Source: Brevibacterium sp. CS2 (lineage in GTDB: Bacteria; Actinomycetota; Actinomycetes; Actinomycetales; Brevibacteriaceae). Taken from it: a stretch of DNA of 64,000 bases. This document shows positions 24,554 through 32,743 of this stretch, piece after piece. The stretch lies in contig NZ_CP040020.1 of the NCBI RefSeq assembly GCF_005280295.1, positions 1,488,001-1,552,000 of the forward strand. The letters are read 5' to 3'. Below the pieces are notes generated by a model. The model had not been told where the DNA came from, made no database searches, and saw only the letters and a list, made by a program, of their open reading frames with translations. Each line of letters begins with the position of its first letter. Positions within the stretch are counted from its first letter, which is position 1. A program made the translations under genes and the position numbers.

Positions 24554-26785
24554 TCAAGAGTCGGTGATCCTCCTGCCGATCTGCCGGGCACGGTTGGCAA
24601 CAGCGCGGTAGCCGCGCACCACCGGGTCCGGGGCCAAGGTTCGGAGTTCGGCTCGGATCCGGCGGAAGTCCTGCACCCGTGCGGCGGTACGGATGTCGGG
24701 CAGCTGGCGCTCGCGGGAGCGCACCGCCAGCAGCGCGATCGAATCCGCGAGCTCGGTGCTGGGCGGGTGGAAGTAGTTCGCGAGCAGCCACTCGCGATTC
24801 GGGAATCCGATATTCCCGGCCACCAGGTCCTGCAGGGTGCCGATCGCCCCGGAACCGGCGAACGCGAGGTTGAGCATCTCCTCGCCCACCCCGAAATCTC
24901 CGAGCACGAGCGTCGGCAGGCCGTGGTCGATCGCTTCGAGCGCCGCGGTCGACGAGACCGTGACGAGCGCCGTGCCGGGGGAGAGGAACGTCGACATCGC
25001 TCCGACGCCGACGGTGAGCTCGCCGGGCTGCATTCGCCCGTCGGCGACGAGCTCGTCGATGAGGGACATGTACGTGTGTTCCTCGCGATGCGTCTCCTGC
25101 TCACCCGGGCGCGAACGCACCTTGACGATGACTTCGCTCCCAGGGTGGCGTCTGCGGTACTCCGCGAGCGCCAGCAGGATCCGCACTCGGTCCTCTTTTC
25201 CGTGCGGCACCTTCGCTTGGGTGGCGAAGACGATCCGTTCCGGGGGACGACCGAGATCGGATGCAGGAGTCGGCGGTTCAGCGGACGCCAGCAGGGGCAA
25301 CCGGTTGACGATCACCTCGGCGGGAATCCGAAGCTCCCGGGTGATGCGCAGGTACTCCTCGCGCTCTCGTGAAGAGTGGGTGATGAACGTATCGCCGATC
25401 CGCCGATAGCGCATCCCCTTCGACGTGGCTGGGAGACCCACTCCGGGGAGACCGGACACGAGCCCGGGCCGCCGGGGCAGCCGTGCGGCGCTCGCGTAGA
25501 TCTGCTGCACCACGGGGCCGGTGGCCGCCGCCAGGACGACATCGGGGGTGAGATTCAGGAAACCGTCCGCGAGATCGCCGCGCTTGACCACAGGAATCGT
25601 GCGTCCTGCCCACGACGATCCGAGAAGAGCATTCCGAGTCTGCTCCGCGGTGGGCAGGATGGGAGTGTCGATCAACCTGAGATGGCTGTCGGCATCAGGT
25701 CCGAGCGCGTCCATCGTGCGTGCAGCCCACTTGAGATAGGACTCGCTGTCGCACACTGCGACGATAGTGAATCGATCCACGCGCTCATTGTACTGCCGTA
25801 TGTTGAATGACCTGTTCAGAGCTCGGCGGAGGCCGTCGGGAGCCGCATCTGTCCACCACGACGACGGGATAGGTGTCACCTCGATCTGTGGGGAGTCCAT
25901 GGTGAGCCGCAAGGTGCTCGCCGCCGTGGTCGGAAGGCTGAGGAGTCGTGCACCGCGCGGGGCAGATGCGAGCCGCAGCTCGACCGGCAGCCCGGGTGCA
26001 AGGACAGTGACCCCGGGCAGTGCTGCGATCCGTGCGAGATCCTCGGGCTTCTCTCTGCGGTGGGGGAGGTAGGCGCAGGTGCGGCCGGCCGTCGCCGTCT
26101 CCACCCAGGACATGTACGCGTCGTCATGGATCAGGCCGTCGACGGCCAGCGACGAGCCGAGCACGATCTCGCCGTGCAGATCCGGTGCAGGCAGATCCAA
26201 CGATCGGAGACGTTCGAAATCGTGCCGGGCAACGGTTCCGCCGAGCGCGGTGAAAGCGGCGATGAGGTATCCGGGGAGCGGTAGGGCGGTGGTCCAGCTC
26301 ATGCGGCCCGAGCGCAGCGCTGAACGCAGATTGAGCGCAGTGCTGTACGCCAGAGCCGCTCGAGTGGGAGACAGCTGCTGCCGCGCTCGGCGAAGCGGTG
26401 TGGGATAGGTCGTGGTGAGCAGACGAACTGCATGCTCAGTGGCCAAACCGTCATCGATGAGAGTGATGTGCTCCGGCCGCCCGAGGGATCCGTTCGCCAG
26501 CGCAGACTGGAACCGTCCCGAGCAGGGATCCCCGACGAGAAGACGCACAGGATGCCGCGCCCGGGTGACGGTGGCCTGGGGCGGTCGGGCAGGGACCTCC
26601 GGCCGGCCCATTGCTGTGCGCAAGGTCACCTCCGCGGGGAGCCACCTGGTCTCGAACGACTTGAGGAAGGATTGCATTCCACTCGCGTCGCCTCTCACCT
26701 GCAGTTCCATGAACTCACCCTCAGCGCGTGCTTCGAGTGCCGAGAGGAACTGCAGCGGTGACTCGATCCACGCGAACGACTGCAT
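24554..26785 (-). CDS. Two-domain putative glycosyltransferase: GT52-like N-half fused to DUF6716-like C-half
   Basis: 743 residues. The N-terminal part (1 to about 335) begins MQSFAWIESPLQFLSALEA, the opening typical of GT52/polysialyltransferase-type enzymes, with ITLIDDGLA and LGSSLAVDGL blocks. The C-terminal part (about 336-743) is homologous over its whole length to the next gene upstream (FTIVAVCDSESYLKWAARTM, GLVSGLPGVGLPATSKGMRYRR, FATQAKVPHGKEDR, VTVSSTAALEAIDHGLPTL), a family I associate with DUF6716 putative glycosyltransferases. No signal peptide; probably cytosolic and membrane-associated. Start ATG at 26785 follows AAGGAG about 9 nt upstream. Last gene of the nonulosonate operon. 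Donor and acceptor unknown; CMP-nonulosonate is the obvious candidate donor. Confidence 0.7.
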   Translation of the reverse strand: MQSFAWIESPLQFLSALEARAEGEFMELQVRGDASGMQSFLKSFETRWLPAEVTLRTAMGRPEVPARPPQATVTRARHPVRLLVGDPCSGRFQSALANGSLGRPEHITLIDDGLATEHAVRLLTTTYPTPLRRARQQLSPTRAALAYSTALNLRSALRSGRMSWTTALPLPGYLIAAFTALGGTVARHDFERLRSLDLPAPDLHGEIVLGSSLAVDGLIHDDAYMSWVETATAGRTCAYLPHRREKPEDLARIAALPGVTVLAPGLPVELRLASAPRGARLLSLPTTAASTLRLTMDSPQIEVTPIPSSWWTDAAPDGLRRALNRSFNIRQYNERVDRFTIVAVCDSESYLKWAARTMDALGPDADSHLRLIDTPILPTAEQTRNALLGSSWAGRTIPVVKRGDLADGFLNLTPDVVLAAATGPVVQQIYASAARLPRRPGLVSGLPGVGLPATSKGMRYRRIGDTFITHSSREREEYLRITRELRIPAEVIVNRLPLLASAEPPTPASDLGRPPERIVFATQAKVPHGKEDRVRILLALAEYRRRHPGSEVIVKVRSRPGEQETHREEHTYMSLIDELVADGRMQPGELTVGVGAMSTFLSPGTALVTVSSTAALEAIDHGLPTLVLGDFGVGEEMLNLAFAGSGAIGTLQDLVAGNIGFPNREWLLANYFHPPSTELADSIALLAVRSRERQLPDIRTAARVQDFRRIRAELRTLAPDPVVRGYRAVANRARQIGRRITDS

Positions 26786-26888
26786 CGCTCCTGTCTCCTT
26801 CCTCGCCGTGGAGCGAATGCTCTTGGCCCGGTCGCCGGGCTGCACGCTTTCCATCGGTGTTCGGTCACATGGTCGGGCTGCTGCTGGT

Positions 26889-28100
26889 TCAGAAGCGGAG
26901 TGCCTTCCGTGCCTTCCGGTAGCTCCGCAGAACAGGTCGCGGTGCAGATGCGCGGATCTGCTGACGAAACCGTCGCAGTTTGTATATCTCAATCGCCCAG
27001 GGCACTGATCTCAGACGGCCTGCCGAGGCGAGTTTCGCGAGCCCGGACAGCTCTGCGTGGACTTCCTCGGTGCGCGGTTGGAAGTAGTTGTCGAGCAGCC
27101 ACTCCTCACGGGCGAACTGAAACCTCCCGGCGGCCACGTCGAACAGTGATCCGATGATCCCGGACCCGATGAAAACCTTGTTCAGGTTGCGGAGGGTCAC
27201 GCCGAAATCACCGATGATCAGAGTCGGCAGCCCGCGGTCCAAGGATTCGAGTGCGGCTGTAGAACTCACCGTGACGAGGGCGGTGCCCGGTTGCAGGAAG
27301 TCGGTCATCGGACCGGCCATGACGTCGATCGCGGATTCGGGGACCACCCCGTCGCAGACGAGTTCGTCGAGGATCTCGATGAAGCTGTGCTTCTCCCGGT
27401 GGGTCTCATGCTCTCCTGGGAGGCTGCGCACTTTGAGAATCGCGCGATGGTCAGGGTCTCGGCGGGCGAACTCTGCGAGCGCCAGGAGGATCTGTCGGCG
27501 CTGTCCCCTTTGGACGGGTACTTTCGCCTGGGTGGCGAAGACCACCGTCGTCACTGGGTGATCATGCTGCGACACGATGTGGGGGAGACCCGCGGACTTG
27601 AGCATCGGTAGGCGCGCCACAGCCTGTCTGGTGCCGATCCCTGCCCGTTCGGCGGCAATGGCGTACGCTTCCCGTTCGACCTCAGAATGCGCGATGAAGA
27701 GATCGCCGAGTCGGCGGTACTTCTGGCCTTTGACCGTGGCCGGCAGCCCCATCCCGGGCAGCCCCGAGACGAGGGCAGGTCGTTGCGGCCTCGAGGCTGC
27801 AACGGAGAAGATCCGTTCGACGACCGGGCCGGTCGCCGCGGCGAGGATGACGTTCGGCTGCGATTCGTCGAGTTCCTGTGTGAGCTGCTCGCCGTCGAGT
27901 ACGCGCACGCGGCCGTGCGCCCACTGTGTTCCCGCGACCGCATGCTGAACCTGGGCGGCAGTCGGACGGATCGGCGAATCGATGATCGCCACGTCCACGG
28001 AAGCGTCGGCGTGGTTGTCGGTGAGCGCCTGGAGCAGGTGCGCCGCCCACTTGAGGTAGGACTCACTGTCCGCAATGGCGAGAAGACGGATCGAGGACAT
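26889..28100 (-). CDS. DUF6716-type putative glycosyltransferase
   Basis: 403 residues: LLAIADSESYLKWAAHLLQAL at the N-terminus (first Rossmann-like strand), NVILAAATGPVVERIF, ALVSGLPGMGLPATVKGQKYRR, VFATQAKVPVQRGQRRQIL, KVRSLPGEHETHREKHSF and TVSSTAALESLDRGLPTLIIGD, the last resembling the donor-binding SSTAALE motif of GT-B sialyl- and polysialyltransferases. It aligns end to end with the C-terminal half of the following gene, so the operon holds two copies. ATG at 28100 has GGAGA 2 nt upstream. Likely to build a nonulosonic-acid polymer; activity is untested. Confidence 0.7.
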   Translation of the reverse strand: MSSIRLLAIADSESYLKWAAHLLQALTDNHADASVDVAIIDSPIRPTAAQVQHAVAGTQWAHGRVRVLDGEQLTQELDESQPNVILAAATGPVVERIFSVAASRPQRPALVSGLPGMGLPATVKGQKYRRLGDLFIAHSEVEREAYAIAAERAGIGTRQAVARLPMLKSAGLPHIVSQHDHPVTTVVFATQAKVPVQRGQRRQILLALAEFARRDPDHRAILKVRSLPGEHETHREKHSFIEILDELVCDGVVPESAIDVMAGPMTDFLQPGTALVTVSSTAALESLDRGLPTLIIGDFGVTLRNLNKVFIGSGIIGSLFDVAAGRFQFAREEWLLDNYFQPRTEEVHAELSGLAKLASAGRLRSVPWAIEIYKLRRFRQQIRASAPRPVLRSYRKARKALRF

Positions 28101-28225
28101 GTTCTCCTTCAGGGTTCTGTCGGATTCACGACTGATCTCGGGGTTCCGGGAAGATCTGGTAGGGTCCCGGCCGATGAGCGAGGTGGGGGTGTCGGCGTCC
28201 GGTCTAGCCGGATTCGGCGGCCCCA

Positions 28226-29584
28226 TCACTGCCGCCGGCCGAACAGTCGCCGTCCGATGGACGCGAGGGGGGACCGCTCGGCGCGCTGCGCGACGGAGTT
28301 CTCACTGGGCCGGTCGAGGCCGGCGTCGGTGGGCGGTCGCGGAGATGAAGCGCTGCTCAGCAGGTCACGAGCTTCTGGGGTGAAATATCGGGTGAGAATG
28401 TCATCGTCGGCTGCATCCGCAGCTGCCGTGGCAGCCGTTCTCAGTGCTCTTCGATCCTGCGGAGACATTGCGTAGACGACCGCATCGAGAATTTCCGAAG
28501 CGCCGGAGTGCTCGATGCCCGGACGTCCTGGATCCGTGCTCGGGCCGTACAGGATGTCGAGGACCGTCAATGGCACACGGTGCGCGTCATTCATCTGTGT
28601 CAGGCCGGACAGGAGTTTCCCGGCCTCGGGCGCATCGATCCGCCGAGCGCCGGCGGATCGCGCCTCCGCCAACCCCCGCCCTGTCATGCAGATGGTGATC
28701 TCAGGTTCTGCGATCCTGTTGAGGAATGACAGTGGAACCGACGGGGATGCCACGAACAGGTCCAGACCCCGTTCTTCCGCTCTGCTGTGCATGGTCGTGG
28801 CCGGGCCCGTCGATGAGGGCGGGTCGCAGAGGATCACCTCATCTGCGCCCGCGTCTGCGGCGTATGCGAGCATCCTGTCGAGCAGGGCGCGTTCTTCGGA
28901 TTCGGTAGCCAGTTTCATGCCGATGAGGTCGGCTCGCTCGATCAGGGCTCGTCGGCGTCCCGGGCGGAGTGCCGGGACGACGTCGGCATCGGGGTTCTTG
29001 CGTACCGCCTCGTCGATCACCGTTCCTATCGAATCGATGCTCCTCACCTGCCATGCAGGCGATCCCCCGCGCGGCGTGCGCGGCTCGAGCCGGGGAACGA
29101 GATCCCACGTAATGCATGCCTGCACAAGTCGCGACAACGACCGGTTCTCAGCCGTGAGCGGGCCGTAGACCTCGGGACCGTTCATGTAGACGGTCAGCTG
29201 AGAGGAGGACCAGATGCGCGCGATCGTCTGCGCTGGTCGGTCGGAGAAGCTGTTGAGCACGAGCGCAGTGGGAGAACCGTCCAGTTGCCACGCGCGCTCG
29301 ATCAAGCCTCGCAGTTGGGCAGCTCGGTTCTCGTCGTCGACGTTGAAGTGAGCTGGATGGGATGGCCAGCAGACGGCGTTCCAGTCGACGACCGCATCGA
29401 AGTGCGTGAGCATCGATTGCGCGAAAGGAGAATCCTGGAGCGGGACATTGAGCTCCGGGGCGTAGGTGCTGTCGTATGCCACCAGGACTTTCTCATCGTC
29501 GGGCGGAAGCGCAGAGCCGTTGCGCAGGAGCTCTGTCAGACAGACGAGGTCGTAGATTCCGGAAGCCAGATACAGAGTGGTCAT
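28226..29584 (-). CDS. Polysialyltransferase-like glycosyltransferase (PF07388 type)
   Basis: 452 residues. N-terminus TTLYLASGIYDLVCLTELLRN is the first strand-helix of alpha-2,8-polysialyltransferase-family proteins. Central AADAGADEVILCDPPSSTG and ASPSVPLSFLNRIAEPEITICMTGRGLA occupy the positions of the HP and SS donor-binding motifs, although the canonical residues are only partly kept. The C-terminus is a Ser/Arg-rich tail. The ATG overlaps the GT2 stop (ATGA). In context it would transfer the CMP-activated nonulosonic acid made by the upstream synthase and synthetase. Linkage and acceptor unknown. Confidence 0.7.
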   Translation of the reverse strand: MTTLYLASGIYDLVCLTELLRNGSALPPDDEKVLVAYDSTYAPELNVPLQDSPFAQSMLTHFDAVVDWNAVCWPSHPAHFNVDDENRAAQLRGLIERAWQLDGSPTALVLNSFSDRPAQTIARIWSSSQLTVYMNGPEVYGPLTAENRSLSRLVQACITWDLVPRLEPRTPRGGSPAWQVRSIDSIGTVIDEAVRKNPDADVVPALRPGRRRALIERADLIGMKLATESEERALLDRMLAYAADAGADEVILCDPPSSTGPATTMHSRAEERGLDLFVASPSVPLSFLNRIAEPEITICMTGRGLAEARSAGARRIDAPEAGKLLSGLTQMNDAHRVPLTVLDILYGPSTDPGRPGIEHSGASEILDAVVYAMSPQDRRALRTAATAAADAADDDILTRYFTPEARDLLSSASSPRPPTDAGLDRPSENSVAQRAERSPLASIGRRLFGRRQ

Positions 29585-30561
29585 CGGTCTGTCTTCGCGC
29601 TTTCGAGGATCGGAGAGATGGTGTCGAGCCGATCGCGACCGAAACGGAGGAGGGCCCGGTCGAGGACTTCCTCGCCGAACATCCCGATCGGGACGGGCGC
29701 GTCTTCGAACATCTTCGTGCGGAGGACGTCAGGCAGCTTCGCGACCCTCTTCTCAATATGGTTGTTCACCAATGCGAGGTAGGACCGCAGGGCCTTCGGA
29801 TAGAACTCCTCCAGCTCAGGGTGCTCGATCAGGAGCTGGAAAATATGGGTGAAAGCCGGGATGAAGTCGAGCTGCCGATCATCGATGACGCTCACCAGGC
29901 TCGACTCCAGGTCTCGTCGGTGGAAGACATCTGGGCAATCGACTACAGCGAACGATTCCGCAGCAATGTGGTGGTGCCATGTCCAGGCGCGGTCCTCGCA
30001 GGTCCGGAGGTCCGGGCGCATGTGCAACAGGCCCTTCTCCTTCATCGCTCGCGAGTACAGACCGTTCCACACCTGCGGATAGTCGACCATGGTCCGAACT
30101 GTGAGCGGGTTGATGAAGTCCCGAGGGTCCAGTGCCTCGTAGCGCCGCCGCAGCGGAGCGGCGGAGAGCAACCGCTGGAACCCGCGAACACGGACGTAAT
30201 CAGTCCGGATGAATTCCACGTCGAGGCGCGTGATCTCGTCGACCAGTGTTCGCAGCCGATCAGGGCCGAACCAGTCGTCGGAATCGAGGAACGCGATGTG
30301 CTCGCCACCGGCGATGTCGAGACCCTGATTGCGTGCGGTCGAGACACCGCGGGGCTCGGCATTGTCGATCACGGTGAGGTTCAGGCGCTCCGAGAACTCC
30401 GCGACGATCTCCGGTGTCCAGTCCGTGGACCCGTCATTGATGACGACGACCTCGAACGCGTCGGTGCCGATGGTTTGAATTTCAAGACTGTGGAGTGCCA
30501 TTCCCAGCAGATTTCCGGCGTTCCTCTGCGGGACGATGACACTGACGAGCGGGTCGGTCAT
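29581..30561 (-). CDS. Family 2 glycosyltransferase
   Basis: 326-residue GT-A enzyme: VSVIVPQRNAGNLLGMALHS, the nucleotide-binding VVINDGSTD and the DxD-like metal motif AFLDSDDW are complete. A basic/aromatic region follows (RTCEDRAWTWHHH), where ED-RAW is the usual catalytic region. It probably adds a linker or side-chain sugar to the wall polymer made by this operon. The MTDPLV start at 30561 follows AGGG weakly; the upstream frame is blocked by a hairpin. It overlaps the polysialyltransferase-like gene by 4 nt. Confidence 0.88.
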   Translation of the reverse strand: MTDPLVSVIVPQRNAGNLLGMALHSLEIQTIGTDAFEVVVINDGSTDWTPEIVAEFSERLNLTVIDNAEPRGVSTARNQGLDIAGGEHIAFLDSDDWFGPDRLRTLVDEITRLDVEFIRTDYVRVRGFQRLLSAAPLRRRYEALDPRDFINPLTVRTMVDYPQVWNGLYSRAMKEKGLLHMRPDLRTCEDRAWTWHHHIAAESFAVVDCPDVFHRRDLESSLVSVIDDRQLDFIPAFTHIFQLLIEHPELEEFYPKALRSYLALVNNHIEKRVAKLPDVLRTKMFEDAPVPIGMFGEEVLDRALLRFGRDRLDTISPILESAKTDR

Positions 30562-30576
30562 GTCAGCCCTTCTGCG

Positions 30577-30614
30577 CCAGGGCAGTGCCGAATGTCGCAT
30601 CGGCACTGCCCTGG
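30577..30614 (-). terminator. Intra-operon hairpin between synthase and glycosyltransferase genes
   Basis: Perfect 15-bp arms 30577-30591 and 30600-30614 (CCAGGGCAGTGCCGA) around an 8-nt loop, ending 10 nt after the NeuB stop on the minus strand and 15 nt before the GT2 start. It could terminate part of the transcription, or stabilise the upstream mRNA, so that the sugar-activation genes are expressed above the transferases. Confidence 0.7.
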
Positions 30615-30624
30615 ACCGGAGTGT

Positions 30625-31509
30625 TCATTTCACGACGCGGAGAGATTCGATCTTCGACTCCTCGCCGGGCATGACGCGCTTCTTGCCATCGCCCAGGGCG
30701 GTCTCGACGGTGCGGATGTCGGCGACGAGCTGGATGAACTCGTCGGGCTCCATCGAGGCCTTCTGGTCCGAGCCCCACATCGAGGTGTCGAGCGTGATGT
30801 GGCGCTCCACGGTGACCGCGCCCAGGGCGACGGCGGCGACGGAGATCGCGGTGCCGATCTCGTGCCCCGAGTAGCCGACCGGCACGTTGTAGCGCTCGCG
30901 CAGAGCCGGGATCGCCAGGAGGTTGACCTCCTCCGGGGGGAGCGGGTAGGTCGAGGTGGCGTGCATCATCACGAGGTTCTCGGTGCCGAGGGTCTCCACG
31001 GCCTTGTCGATCTGCTCGAGGGTCGACATCCCGGTCGACAGGATCACCGGCTTCCCGGTGGCCTTGACGGCTTCGAGGAGCGGGATGTCGGTGACCGAGG
31101 CGGACGCGATCTTGTAGGTCACGGCATCGAAGCGATCGAGGAACTTCACCGAGTCGATGTCCCACGGCGAGGCGAACCACTGGATCCCGAGCTCACGGGC
31201 GTAGCGGTCGATCTCCGTGTACTCCTCGTCCTCGAACTCCACCCGGAACTTGTACTCGAGGTAGGTCATCTCGCCCCACGGGGTGTCGCGCGGCTTGGAC
31301 TTCTGGTCCTCCGGGACCGCGACATCGGGGTTCCGCTTTTGGAACTTGACCGCCTGGGCGCCCGCCTTCGCAGCGACGTCCATGAGCTGCTTGGCGATCT
31401 CGACGTCACCGTTGTGGTTGATGCCGATCTCGCCGATCATGTAGACCGGCTGGCCGGGGCCGACGAGGATGTCGCCGATGGCTACCGGCTTGATCTCGTT
31501 CACAGACAT
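30625..31509 (-). CDS. neuB: NeuB-family nonulosonic acid synthase
   Basis: 294 residues. Condenses phosphoenolpyruvate with a hexose-derived acceptor (ManNAc in Neu5Ac synthesis; mannose 6-phosphate in the Kdn route). Family motifs: MIGEIGINHNGDVEIAKQLM, AVKFQKRNPDVA, SPWDIDSVKFLD, YKIASASVTDIPLLE, VILSTGMSTLEQID, MHATSTYPLPPEEVNL, GYSGHEIGTAISVAAVALGA and ERHITLDTSMWGSDQKAS. The protein ends about 50 residues short of classical NeuB: the C-terminal SAF/antifreeze-like domain that helps close the active site is missing. No NeuC epimerase is nearby. Start ATG at 31509 with GAAGG 5 nt upstream. Confidence 0.9.
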   Translation of the reverse strand: MSVNEIKPVAIGDILVGPGQPVYMIGEIGINHNGDVEIAKQLMDVAAKAGAQAVKFQKRNPDVAVPEDQKSKPRDTPWGEMTYLEYKFRVEFEDEEYTEIDRYARELGIQWFASPWDIDSVKFLDRFDAVTYKIASASVTDIPLLEAVKATGKPVILSTGMSTLEQIDKAVETLGTENLVMMHATSTYPLPPEEVNLLAIPALRERYNVPVGYSGHEIGTAISVAAVALGAVTVERHITLDTSMWGSDQKASMEPDEFIQLVADIRTVETALGDGKKRVMPGEESKIESLRVVK

Positions 31510-31570
31510 GAGACCTTCTTTCTGGTAGGTGTACGGGCTCGGTGGTGCTCGTGCTGGATCATGCAGTCGT

Positions 31571-32728
31571 TCATTCCGCCGGGATGAGGTCGCACACTTC
31601 GCGGACCGCCCCGTGCCCTCCGCGGTGCGACAATACCAGCCGCGCGGCGAGGAGCACCTCGGGATGTGCGTCGGCCACCGCGACGGGCCAGCCGACGACG
31701 GAGAACGCCTCGAGGTCGTTGATGTCGTTGCCGACGTAGGCGACGCGCTCCGGATCGAGGTCCTTCTCCCGCATCCACGAGAGGAGCACATCGGCCTTAT
31801 TGTCGATCCCCTGGGCGACCTCGACGTGAAGTTTCTCCGCCCTACGGGTGACGACGGGGTTGCGCTCCTTCGACAGGATGAGGAACGGCACGCCGTGCTT
31901 GACGAGTCGGCTCACGCCCATCCCGTCGCCGCGGTGCACGCGGACCATCTCGTCCCCGTGCTCGTTGACGTATCCCGCATCGTCGGTGTGGACGCCGTCG
32001 AAATCGGTGACGAGGGCGTCGACGTCGAGGACCGTGGGGCTGCCGCCGGCCGCGGCGATCGCGCGGACGAGGGTGAGGTCGGCCATGGTGTCGATCTCGC
32101 GGGCCTGCTCGAGGGGCACCTCCTCGATCTCGATCCGGCCGAAGAACCGGTGGCGGTGCTCCTGCAGTCCGGCCGTGCGCATGATGTAGAAGGCGCCGGT
32201 CTCGTTGTAGTGGATCTTGCGGTCCTGGCGGCGCGGGCGGAAGGCGGCGTCGTGGCCGACGGCCTGCGCCCGGGCGGCGTCGTCGAGCGTCCACAGGAAG
32301 CTGTGGTCCTCGACCGCGGAGAACACGACGTCGGCCTCGTCGGAGGCGACCCGCTCGATCGCGCTGTCGATCGACTGCGGGTCGATGAACGGCGAGGTGC
32401 ACTGGAGGAACGCGGTGATGGCGTAGTCCTCGGGGAGCTGGTCGAGGGTGTAGAGGAGGGCCTCCTCGCTGCTCGCCAGGTCCCCGGAGATCTCGTCGGG
32501 ACGGCGGACGACGGTCGCTCCGGCGCGCTCGGCCTCCGCGGCGATGCCGTCGTGATCGGTGGAGACGACGACGAGGTCGACCCGGGTCGCCTGCGAGGCG
32601 GCTCCGACCGCCCGCGCGAGCAGGGTGGTGCCGGCGACCTTCTGGAGGTTCTTGAGCGGGATGCCCTTGGATCCGCCGCGGGCGGGGATGATCGCAACCG
32701 TCCGCATCGAGTTCAGCTGTTGAGTCAC
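31571..32728 (-). CDS. neuA: CMP-nonulosonate synthetase fused to KdsC-type HAD phosphatase
   Basis: 385 residues. Residues 1 to about 225 are an acylneuraminate cytidylyltransferase: IIPARGGSKGIPLKNL, VSTDHDGIAAEAE, RPDEISGDLASSEEALL and TSPFIDPQSID, HYNETGAFYIM. Residues about 230-385 are a HAD phosphatase with motif I VTDFDGVHTDD, a motif II Ser in ILSKERN and motif IV YVGNDINDLEAF, like 8-phosphatases of the KdsC group and the tail of animal CMAS. A phosphatase is needed if the synthase makes a 9-phosphate, as in the Kdn route. GTG 32728 lies 15 nt after the Pmt stop; ATG 32707 is an alternative start. Confidence 0.9.
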   Translation of the reverse strand: MTQQLNSMRTVAIIPARGGSKGIPLKNLQKVAGTTLLARAVGAASQATRVDLVVVSTDHDGIAAEAERAGATVVRRPDEISGDLASSEEALLYTLDQLPEDYAITAFLQCTSPFIDPQSIDSAIERVASDEADVVFSAVEDHSFLWTLDDAARAQAVGHDAAFRPRRQDRKIHYNETGAFYIMRTAGLQEHRHRFFGRIEIEEVPLEQAREIDTMADLTLVRAIAAAGGSPTVLDVDALVTDFDGVHTDDAGYVNEHGDEMVRVHRGDGMGVSRLVKHGVPFLILSKERNPVVTRRAEKLHVEVAQGIDNKADVLLSWMREKDLDPERVAYVGNDINDLEAFSVVGWPVAVADAHPEVLLAARLVLSHRGGHGAVREVCDLIPAE

Positions 32729-32743
32729 AAGGCTTTCAGCGTA

